From contig CADAUN010000071.1 in assembly GCA_902791085.1 (NCBI GenBank), positions 1 through 7,124 on the forward strand: a DNA stretch of 7,124 bases, read 5' to 3'. The position numbers and the translations under genes were made by a program. The stretch is from an uncultured Erysipelotrichaceae bacterium. GTDB lineage: Bacteria > Bacillota_I > Bacilli_A > RFN20 > CAG-826. Of this stretch, positions 1 through 5,742 are shown one piece after another; the stretch's first letter is position 1; every line of letters starts with the position of its first letter. The notes below the pieces were generated by a model, which was not told where the DNA came from, searched no databases, and worked only from the letters and a program-made list of their open reading frames with translations.

Positions 1-489
1 ATCCACACCTTCTTGGACACGTTTTAGCAATAAATCCGACAAATATTCCTCTAATTCAGGGTGAGAATGATCTAGGTCGATAACATCGCTCCAAACTCCA
101 GCACGATTTCCGAAGTTGCCATTCTTGTCATGATAAAACCATTCGGGATGGGTTTTTGATAACCGAGAATCGCAAGAGGTGTGATTATAAACAACATCGA
201 AGATTAGTTTCATTCCATGACGATGCGTGTCATGGATAAGAGATTTGAAGTCTTTTTCCGTTCCGTAATGCGGATCCAGCGCTTCATAATCTTCGATTGC
301 GTAAGGAGATCCCCAGCTGCCCTTTCGGTTTTTGACTCCGATAGGATGAATCGGCATGAGATAAAGAATATCCGTTCCTAACGCCTGGATTTCATCTAAA
401 TGAGCGGCGACACCGTTAAATGTTCCTTCTGGCGTAAAATCGCGAACGAATACCTGATAAATCAAGGAATGCAACAATTCTTTCTTCAT
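1..489 (-). CDS. GH13 alpha-amylase-family glycosyl hydrolase, N-terminal part (runs off left edge)
   Basis: The first 163 codons of a glycoside hydrolase family 13 enzyme are visible and the frame is still open at base 1. The protein begins MKKELLHSLIYQVFVRDFTP, the usual first beta strand of the GH13 barrel. It continues with DILYLMPIHPIG (residues 40-51), the GSWGSPYAIEDYEALDPHYG segment (57-76), and the conserved region I DVVYNHT (98-104). The visible part stops at GVD (161-163), where region II with the catalytic Asp normally begins, so nucleophile and acid/base residues lie outside the window. No signal peptide is seen, which suggests a cytoplasmic enzyme acting on imported maltodextrins. 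The start ATG (489-487) overlaps the malQ stop as ATGA and has an AAGGAG ribosome binding site at 505-500, 10 bases away, so the two are translationally coupled. The subfamily (alpha-amylase, neopullulanase/maltogenic amylase or alpha-glucosidase) cannot be fixed from this fragment. Confidence 0.93.
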   Translation of the reverse strand, partial: MKKELLHSLIYQVFVRDFTPEGTFNGVAAHLDEIQALGTDILYLMPIHPIGVKNRKGSWGSPYAIEDYEALDPHYGTEKDFKSLIHDTHRHGMKLIFDVVYNHTSCDSRLSKTHPEWFYHDKNGNFGNRAGVWSDVIDLDHSHPELEEYLSDLLLKRVQEGVD

Positions 490-2003
490 TTCTTTTCTTC
501 TCCTTGGCGGTTGGTAGATTCAATTTCTTTTCGAATCCAAGCGGACAATTCATCCGTAAAGTCTTCTTTTTGATAACGATAAGTCCAGTTATTAGAAGAC
601 AACAATGAAGGTGTATTGATGCGTGCCTCGTGCCCTTTGGCTAACAAATCCCACAAAGGGAGAATGGCAATATTGGAGGGCGAAGCGTAACAAAGTTCAA
701 CGGAAGAACGAACGATGTCTTTTGCGTTTTGCTTCGGCATAGGCAAAGCAAAATGCGCGCATTCTTTCGCTAAACGTTCGTAGAAGTTTTCCTGATCTTT
801 TGCATTATAAGAGGTATAAAGACTTAATAGAGGCTCATTATCGTGCGTTCCGGTATAGCAAACGGAGTTCTCAGGAGAAAGAGAAGGAAGATTCTCCATT
901 TCGCTTTGTGGCCCGAAAGCAAACTGCAACACCTTCATTCCAGGGAAAGTGGTCTTTTTTAATAATGCCTTGACTTTCTCGTCCATATAGCCGAGATCTT
1001 CTGCGACAATCGGAAGATCCTTTTCTCCTTCAAACAAATCAAAACCGGGTCCGGGTAACCATTTTCCATTCCGCGCCGTCTTCTCCCCATAAGGAATGGT
1101 GTAATAGGCAGAAATGCCACGGAAATGGTCGATACGAAGGATGTCATACAAGCTGAGATTGTATTGAATTCGTTCCTTCCACCAACGATATCCCGTTTTC
1201 TTTTGCGCGGCCCAATCATAAATGGGATTGCCCCATAATTGGCCATCTGATGTGAAAGCATCTGGAGGGCAACCCGCTACCAATACGGGATTTCTCTTTT
1301 CATCCATCAAAAACAATTCAGGATGCATATATGCTTCTAATGAATCACGAGCGACATATAGAGGCATATCACCCATCAATAGAACGCCTTTTTGATTCGC
1401 GTATTGTTTTAGAGCACGAAATTCTCTCAGAAATTCAAATTGGGTCCACAAATAAAATCGATAAGTTTCTTGGTGATCGCGAATGAATTTTTGTGCTTCT
1501 TCCGGACGATAAATCCGTTCATTTCCCCAATCGTTCCAAGCAGCAAAGCCATGTTGCTCTTTTAATGTCATAAAAGTGGCAAAGTCATGGTACGTCCCTT
1601 CATTTTGAAAAGTGAGAAAGGCCTCGTCGTCTCTAGAAAAGCGTGAGAATGCTTTTTTTAACAACGGAATCCGTTCACGAAACAATGCACCATAATCAAT
1701 CCGTTGGGGATTCGTTTTGGTTTCCGAGTTCGCTTCCGAAACGGTAAGTAACCCTTGTTTTACCAATTCTTCCAATGCGATGAAATAAGGGTTTAATCCG
1801 ACTACGCTTGGAGATTGATAAGGAGAATCGCCGTAACTCGTGACAGTCAAAGGCAATAATTGCCAAATCCTCACCTTGCTTTGCTCTAAAAAATCAACCC
1901 AACGATAAGCTTCGTTTCCTAAAGATCCGATGCCATGGGAATTTGGCAAAGAGAAAAGAGGCAACAAAATGGCGCTTTGCCGTGTATGCGTTTTAGGATT
2001 CAT
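486..2003 (-). CDS. malQ: 4-alpha-glucanotransferase (amylomaltase, GH77)
   Basis: This cytoplasmic disproportionating enzyme transfers maltosyl and longer glucan units between maltodextrins and releases glucose. At 505 residues it has the normal length for bacterial MalQ and looks intact. The N-terminal signature is present (SLPNSHGIGSLGNEAYRWVD, 18-37; then DSPYQSPSVVGLNPYFIAL, 59-77), as is region I GDMPLYV (211-217). The three catalytic carboxylates are present: nucleophile D292 in LRIDHFRG, acid/base E335 in IVAEDLG, and D388 in GTHDN. The C-terminal RINTPS (461-466) corresponds to the MalQ RxNxPG segment. The chosen ATG leaves eight residues before SAILLPLFSLP, as is usual. Its ribosome binding site is weak (GGGGA near 2016-2012; a better GGAA lies further away). 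It is the first gene of a leftward pair with the GH13 gene and diverges from the importer operon across a 347-bp spacer. Confidence 0.97.
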   Translation of the reverse strand: MNPKTHTRQSAILLPLFSLPNSHGIGSLGNEAYRWVDFLEQSKVRIWQLLPLTVTSYGDSPYQSPSVVGLNPYFIALEELVKQGLLTVSEANSETKTNPQRIDYGALFRERIPLLKKAFSRFSRDDEAFLTFQNEGTYHDFATFMTLKEQHGFAAWNDWGNERIYRPEEAQKFIRDHQETYRFYLWTQFEFLREFRALKQYANQKGVLLMGDMPLYVARDSLEAYMHPELFLMDEKRNPVLVAGCPPDAFTSDGQLWGNPIYDWAAQKKTGYRWWKERIQYNLSLYDILRIDHFRGISAYYTIPYGEKTARNGKWLPGPGFDLFEGEKDLPIVAEDLGYMDEKVKALLKKTTFPGMKVLQFAFGPQSEMENLPSLSPENSVCYTGTHDNEPLLSLYTSYNAKDQENFYERLAKECAHFALPMPKQNAKDIVRSSVELCYASPSNIAILPLWDLLAKGHEARINTPSLLSSNNWTYRYQKEDFTDELSAWIRKEIESTNRQGEEKK

Positions 2004-2029
2004 GGTGTCTATCCCCGCTTTCCTTCTTG

Positions 2030-2035
2030 ATTATA
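2030..2035 (-). promoter_or_regulatory. possible -10 element for malQ
   Basis: The minus strand reads TATAAT, an exact consensus -10 hexamer, 27-32 bases upstream of the malQ start. No recognisable TTGACA-like hexamer occurs 16-18 bases upstream (CCACTG at 17) and there is no TGn extension, so it may be chance in AT-rich DNA. If used, the malQ leader would be only about 20 nt. Confidence 0.3.
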
Positions 2036-2185
2036 AATAATTTATGCATGAGCAGTGGGAGAAACACATCGAAGAAAAATAGGAACGAAAAAATCAAAAC
2101 CAATATCCAATAATTGCTTTACGATAAATTTACAAAAGAAAATAACGAGTAGACTACGACTATTTTATTCAACAGTTTGTTATTT

Positions 2186-2214
2186 TTTATGAAAGAGATT
2201 TGACTATTTTTCAA
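2186..2214 (-). promoter_or_regulatory. possible distal promoter for malQ
   Basis: On the minus strand TTGAAA (2214-2209) is followed by a 17-base spacer and CATAAA (2191-2186), giving five of six and four of six consensus matches. It overlaps the promoter of the opposite operon, and a transcript from here would have a leader of roughly 175 nt. It is an alternative to the TATAAT at 2035-2030; neither is strong. Confidence 0.25.
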
Positions 2215-2227
2215 AAGTGATTATTAT
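2200..2227 (+). promoter_or_regulatory. sigma-A-type promoter of the importer operon
   Basis: TTGACT (2200-2205) and TATTAT (2222-2227) each match five of six bases of the -35 and -10 consensus and are separated by 16 bases. Transcription would start near 2234, inside the cre operator immediately downstream. The surrounding 200 bases are strongly AT-rich. This is the best promoter candidate between malQ and the binding-protein gene. Confidence 0.65.
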
Positions 2228-2228
2228 T

Positions 2229-2242
2229 TGTAAGCGGTTTCA
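2229..2242. promoter_or_regulatory. cre box / LacI-family operator (catabolite control)
   Basis: TGTAAGCGGTTTCA fits the Bacillota cre consensus TGWAANCGNTNWCA at every defined position, with the central CG of LacI/GalR-family operators. It begins one base after the predicted -10 and covers the predicted start of transcription, where a bound CcpA-HPr(Ser-P) complex would block initiation. A dedicated maltose regulator of the MalR type binds similar sequences, so which regulator uses it cannot be told. No regulator gene is visible in this window. Confidence 0.75.
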
Positions 2243-2273
2243 GAAAGGCCAAGCAAATTTCCTGTTGGGGTTT

Positions 2274-2297
2274 GTGCCGGCGTTCTTGAACCGACAC
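2274..2297 (+). other. leader stem-loop 1 of the importer operon
   Basis: GTGCCGG (2274-2280) can pair with CCGACAC (2291-2297) with one C-A mismatch, around a 10-base loop. It lies in the predicted 5' leader about 40 bases after the predicted transcription start. No U-tract follows, so it is not a terminator. It shares base 2297 with the next stem-loop. Confidence 0.4.
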
Positions 2298-2320
2298 CCG
2301 AAATTCATTGAGAATTCGGG
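2297..2320 (+). other. leader stem-loop 2 of the importer operon
   Basis: CCCGAA-TTC (2297-2306, with one bulged A) pairs with GAATTCGGG (2312-2320) around the loop ATTGA, a nine-pair stem. It ends 18 bases before the ribosome binding site. It may protect the 5' end of the message or influence translation. The sequence does not match a riboswitch class that I recognise. Confidence 0.5.
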
Positions 2321-2350
2321 CGCGAAGGATATTTCAAAAAGGAGAATTTC

Positions 2351-3682
2351 ATGAAAAAGAAAATCCTTGGCGTTGCCTTGCTTGGCTTCGCCGTCGCGGC
2401 TTTAGCCGGCTGCAACAAAACTGATGATGGTTCCATCATCCTCTTGAATTTCAAACCGGAAATTCAAGACAAATGGGGCGAGATCCAACAAGCGGTGAAA
2501 GATGAGCTCGGATTCGAACTCAAAGTTTCTACTGCCGCTTCGGGTCAATACGAAAGCACGCTTCGTTCGACCATCTCGACCGACAAATCCCCGGCCATTT
2601 TCCAAATCAGCGGATTGGTTGGTTACAAAAACTGGGAGAAATACGTCTCCGATTTAGATGGCGCTGAAGTCACCAAAGCTTTGTTAAACGATTCGCTCGC
2701 CTTAAAAGTTGACGGAAAAACGAAAGCCATCCCAGTCACCGAGGAAGGCTATGGCATCATCTACAACAAAGCCATTGCCGATCGTTATTTTCAATTAGAC
2801 GGTCACGTTGCCAATGTGAATTCGATGGATGACGTGAAATCCTATGACACTTTGAAAGCAGTCGTCGAAGATATGCAAGCCAAAAAAGAACAGCTTGGTA
2901 TCGAAGGCGTCTTCTGCCCTTCTGGTTTAGGCAGCGATGATTCCTGGCGAATTACTGGCCACACCTTTAACATGGCTTTGATCCAAGAATTTGGCTTGAT
3001 GACCAGTATGCCGGACGAGATTCAATTCTCTGGAGCGACTCAATATCGTAATTTGATCGATCTTTATGTGAAGAACTCTACCGTATCGAACACGGCCATG
3101 GTGGACACGACGCAGACCGATTCATTCAAATATTTCCAAGACGGGAAAACACTCATGGTTCAAAATGGACAATGGGCGACCAACGGTTTGACGGGAAAAG
3201 GTGCAAAAGCAGAAGATCTTCGTTTCCTTCCGTTGTATTGTGGCTTAACAAACGAAGCTTATCCGGAAAACAAACAAGGCATTTGCATCGGCACCGAAGC
3301 TTATTGGTGCGTCAATAGCAAGCTCTCTGAGAAGAAACAAGAAAACGCCAAGAAATTCTTGAATTGGCTCTTTAATGGCAATGGCGAAAAGTATGTCGTG
3401 AGCGAGCTTGGCTTCAACGCTCCTTTCAAAGATTTCGCTTCCAAAGCCGAATTGGCTCAAACTGATCCGTTAGTCAAAGAGGTTACCGCTTGGATGGCCA
3501 AAAAGGATGTCACAAATCTTCCTTGGAATTTCGCCTTTGTTCCAGATACTGACAACCAACGCACCGACCTGGTCAACAGTTTGAAGAAATACTATAATGC
3601 TAATTATAGCGATGCGACTTGGAACGCCTTGGTCGAAAGCGCCAAGACCACTTGGAAGAAACTAGCTGCTGCGACCAAATAA
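2351..3682 (+). CDS. Extracellular solute-binding lipoprotein (MalE-type, probable maltodextrin-binding)
   Basis: This is the substrate-capturing subunit of the ABC importer (family 1 sugar-binding protein, 443 residues, normal length). Residues 1-21 form a lipoprotein signal: MKKK, a hydrophobic stretch, then lipobox LAGC with C21 as the lipidated cysteine, which anchors it on the outer face of the membrane. Family features include IPVTEEGYGIIYNK (127-140; the Pro-x-x-x-x-x-Gly-x-x-Tyr-Asn-Lys pattern), FQDGKTLMVQNGQWA (262-276), and AKKFLNWLFN (333-342) followed by the C-terminal helical region. Sugar specificity is inferred from malQ and the GH13 gene next door. The start is fixed by AAGGAG at 2339-2344, six bases before ATG, and the gene ends with tandem stops TAA TAG. 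A 60-base sample of it looked GC-richer than one of the first permease gene, which would fit high expression, but I did not compute this across the genes. Four cysteines besides C21 (189, 297, 312, 320) are unusual for an exported protein. Confidence 0.93.
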   Translation: MKKKILGVALLGFAVAALAGCNKTDDGSIILLNFKPEIQDKWGEIQQAVKDELGFELKVSTAASGQYESTLRSTISTDKSPAIFQISGLVGYKNWEKYVSDLDGAEVTKALLNDSLALKVDGKTKAIPVTEEGYGIIYNKAIADRYFQLDGHVANVNSMDDVKSYDTLKAVVEDMQAKKEQLGIEGVFCPSGLGSDDSWRITGHTFNMALIQEFGLMTSMPDEIQFSGATQYRNLIDLYVKNSTVSNTAMVDTTQTDSFKYFQDGKTLMVQNGQWATNGLTGKGAKAEDLRFLPLYCGLTNEAYPENKQGICIGTEAYWCVNSKLSEKKQENAKKFLNWLFNGNGEKYVVSELGFNAPFKDFASKAELAQTDPLVKEVTAWMAKKDVTNLPWNFAFVPDTDNQRTDLVNSLKKYYNANYSDATWNALVESAKTTWKKLAAATK

Positions 3683-3711
3683 TAGCCGTCAGTAAACTAT
3701 TGTTGCTACCG

Positions 3712-3749
3712 CAAGGCTGCCAAGAACCGCATCCTGGCAGCCTTGTTTT
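3712..3749 (+). terminator. intercistronic stem-loop after the binding-protein gene (leaky terminator or mRNA stabiliser)
   Basis: CAAGGCTGCCA (3712-3722) and TGGCAGCCTTG (3735-3745) form a perfect 11-bp stem with a 12-base loop, followed by only four T. It lies 29 bases after the stop codon and 8 bases before the ribosome binding site of the next gene. The short T-tract and the absence of a new promoter argue for partial termination or 3'-end protection. Either would give more binding protein than permease, the usual stoichiometry of these importers. Confidence 0.75.
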
Positions 3750-3766
3750 CCACAAAGGAGTGACCA

Positions 3767-4612
3767 ATGCAACGATATTACGAAAAATTTGCCGTCATAT
3801 TTTTACTTCCTTTGCTGGCCTGCTTCGTTTTGGCTTTTGCTATCCCTTTTGTAATGGGAACTTTTTTGTCTTTTACCGACTACATTTCCATGAAAGACTT
3901 CACGTTTACGGGGCTAAAGAGCTACCAAACGGCTTTTGATACAACGTATGGTACGCCTACTTTTTGGACGGCATTAGGACGAACTACTCTATTTGCAGCC
4001 GTTTCGATTTTGACCATCAATTTCAACGCCTTTGTGCTGGCGCTTCTTTTAACAAAAGGACTGCGCGGATCGAACATTTATCGTTCGATTTTCTTTATGC
4101 CGAACTTAATTGGCGGCATCGTTCTTGGCTATATTTGGAAAATGATTTTGAACGGTATTCTACAAACGTGGAATTCCAATTTGAGCATGAATCCTTGGTA
4201 TGGATTCTTTGGCTTAGTCATCTTAATGAATTGGCAACAAGTCGGCTATATGATGATTATTTATATTGCTGCCTTGATGAATGTGCCCACAGATTTGAAC
4301 GAATCCGCTGAAATTGACGGTGCAAATAAATGGCAAACTACGTGGCATGTCACCATTCCTATGGTCATTCCTTCTTTTACCATTTGTTCTTTCTTGACGT
4401 TAACCAATTCTTACAAACTATACGATCAAAACATCGCCTTATCGGGCAACAGCCCCGAAACCAATTTGCTTGCTGCGGATATCGTTTCGACCACGATTTC
4501 GCATGGCAATTTAGGACCAGAGCAAGCAAAAGCGGTGGTTTTCTTCGTAATCGTGGCTGCGATTTCCGGATTGCAGGTTATGTTGACTCGTAGAAAGGAG
4601 GTCGAAGCGTAA
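3767..4612 (+). CDS. Sugar ABC transporter permease, MalF/UgpA type
   Basis: This is the first membrane subunit of the importer (281 residues). Six hydrophobic helices can be read at about 8-32, 72-96, 106-128, 146-170, 198-216 and 254-273. The cytoplasmic EAA loop that docks on the ATPase lies between helices four and five: E179-S-A-E-I-D-G-A, ending in I197-P198, with the usual 20-residue spacing and Ser in place of the first Ala. It is the short form, without the large extracellular loop of enterobacterial MalF, as in MdxF/MalC of Bacillota; because naming differs I give no symbol. The ATG is set by AAAGGAG at 3754-3760, six bases upstream. The last codons contain the ribosome binding site of the following permease gene, and the stop TAA shares its final A with the next ATG. 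Confidence 0.93.
   Translation: MQRYYEKFAVIFLLPLLACFVLAFAIPFVMGTFLSFTDYISMKDFTFTGLKSYQTAFDTTYGTPTFWTALGRTTLFAAVSILTINFNAFVLALLLTKGLRGSNIYRSIFFMPNLIGGIVLGYIWKMILNGILQTWNSNLSMNPWYGFFGLVILMNWQQVGYMMIIYIAALMNVPTDLNESAEIDGANKWQTTWHVTIPMVIPSFTICSFLTLTNSYKLYDQNIALSGNSPETNLLAADIVSTTISHGNLGPEQAKAVVFFVIVAAISGLQVMLTRRKEVEA
4594..4602 (+). promoter_or_regulatory. ribosome binding site of the second permease gene, inside the first
   Basis: AAAGGAGGT is a near-perfect anti-16S match placed nine bases before the ATG at 4612 and within the last codons of the upstream permease. With the TAATG stop-start overlap it implies coupled translation of the two permeases at equal ratio. It also decides the start of the second permease, confirming that its long N-terminal extension is translated. 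Confidence 0.85.
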
Positions 4613-5721
4613 TGGCAAACGAAACGACTTCTTATCCATTTCATTTTCAAGACGCGTTGGCGATTAATCGTAATTTGGGTTACGACGAAGAAGACGCCAA
4701 AACCGTCCTTTATGACGATTGCTTAACGTTAAAGAAAGGCGACCGTACCCCTTTAGAAAAATATGGTTTTAAAGGCGATCCAAAAGACATTGGGCGATAT
4801 CTATATCGCGAATTAAAGCAAAAAGAAGCAGAAGATCCTTCTTTTTTGCCACCGCAAGTATTAAAAAGCGCCTCAAAAAAACGGCAACGGATTGTTTCTA
4901 ATACGGTGGTCTATTTCTTTTTGACTTTGATTGCCTTGGTGGTGATTCTTCCGGTATTGATCGTTCTTTTGAATTCTTTTAAAAACAACGGCGGTATCGC
5001 AAGAGAAACCTTCTTATTCCCCAACGCAGAATCTTTTGTAGGAATTCAAAATTACGTTTCGGGGTTTGAAAAGACGCAATTTCATAAAGCGTTTGGAATT
5101 TCCCTATATATCACGGTTGTTTCTACCGTCTTCATTCTTTTGTTCTCTTCTATGACGGCATGGTTTTTGACCCGCGTCAAAACCTGGTGGACCAAAGTGA
5201 TTTATTACGCGATTTTGTTCTCTCAAGTCGTCCCTTTCCAAATGGTTATGCTTCCAATGAACCAAATCGCAGCAGATTTAGGCATCAATCATTGGTATAG
5301 CATTCCGATAATCTATGTTGCTTTTGGTGCAGGTTTGTCCGTCTTTATGTATGCCGGATTCGTCAAATCCGTTCCTTTAGAAATTGAAGAAGCGGCGATG
5401 ATTGATGGCTGCAACCCCGTTCAAACCTTCTTCACCATTGTGTTCCCCATTTTAAAACCTACTACCGTTACTATCGCCATCCTTAACGTTATGTGGATTT
5501 GGAACGATTACCTCTTACCATATATGGTTTTGGGACCCTCCATTGGGGAAACAACGATTCCTGTTGCCGTCCAGATGGTTTCATTAGGATCATATGGGGC
5601 GCAAGATATGGGCTTAATGATGGCAATGATTGTCTTAACAATGATCCCGATTATTATCTTTTATCTTTTTGGGCAAAAATACATCATCCGTGGCGTCACG
5701 GCTGGTGCCGTCAAAGGTTAG
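4612..5721 (+). CDS. Sugar ABC transporter permease, MalG type, with long N-terminal cytoplasmic extension
   Basis: This is the second membrane subunit of the importer, pairing with the upstream permease. At 369 residues it is about 90 longer than the usual 270-300. The excess is a hydrophilic, charged segment (residues 1-93) before the first helix (about 97-121). Further helices lie at about 160-182, 194-216, 230-250, 281-303 and 333-356. The EAA loop is canonical (E260-A-A-x-x-D265-G, ending P279), and the C-terminus GVTAGAVKG is typical of MalG-type permeases. The extension holds blocks such as NLGYDEEDAK (21-30) and EKYGFKGDPKD (49-59), and ends in the basic stretch KSASKKRQR before the membrane. 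I do not recognise it as a known domain. The ATG overlaps the upstream stop by one base and has a strong ribosome binding site; the next Met (residue 181) is inside a membrane helix, so no ATG gives a conventional short form. Confidence 0.94.
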   Translation: MANETTSYPFHFQDALAINRNLGYDEEDAKTVLYDDCLTLKKGDRTPLEKYGFKGDPKDIGRYLYRELKQKEAEDPSFLPPQVLKSASKKRQRIVSNTVVYFFLTLIALVVILPVLIVLLNSFKNNGGIARETFLFPNAESFVGIQNYVSGFEKTQFHKAFGISLYITVVSTVFILLFSSMTAWFLTRVKTWWTKVIYYAILFSQVVPFQMVMLPMNQIAADLGINHWYSIPIIYVAFGAGLSVFMYAGFVKSVPLEIEEAAMIDGCNPVQTFFTIVFPILKPTTVTIAILNVMWIWNDYLLPYMVLGPSIGETTIPVAVQMVSLGSYGAQDMGLMMAMIVLTMIPIIIFYLFGQKYIIRGVTAGAVKG

Positions 5722-5742
5722 CGCAAGGAGGACATTACTACT

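Noticed and set aside
959..1261. Minus-strand open frame of 100 codons inside malQ
   Set aside because: It lies wholly within malQ on the same strand in another frame, has no ribosome binding site and resembles no family; malQ itself carries all GH77 motifs.
2402..2605. Minus-strand open frame opposite the binding-protein gene
   Set aside because: It is antisense to the lipoprotein start, with no promoter or ribosome binding site of its own.
3619..3939. Plus-strand open frame bridging the binding-protein and permease genes
   Set aside because: It overlaps the 3' end of one well-supported gene and the start of the next, and crosses the intercistronic hairpin; it is out of frame with both.
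3964..4593. Plus-strand open frames (3964-4311 and 4330-4593) inside the first permease gene
   Set aside because: They are shifted-frame readings of the permease; their products are Cys/His/Phe-rich with no domain logic.
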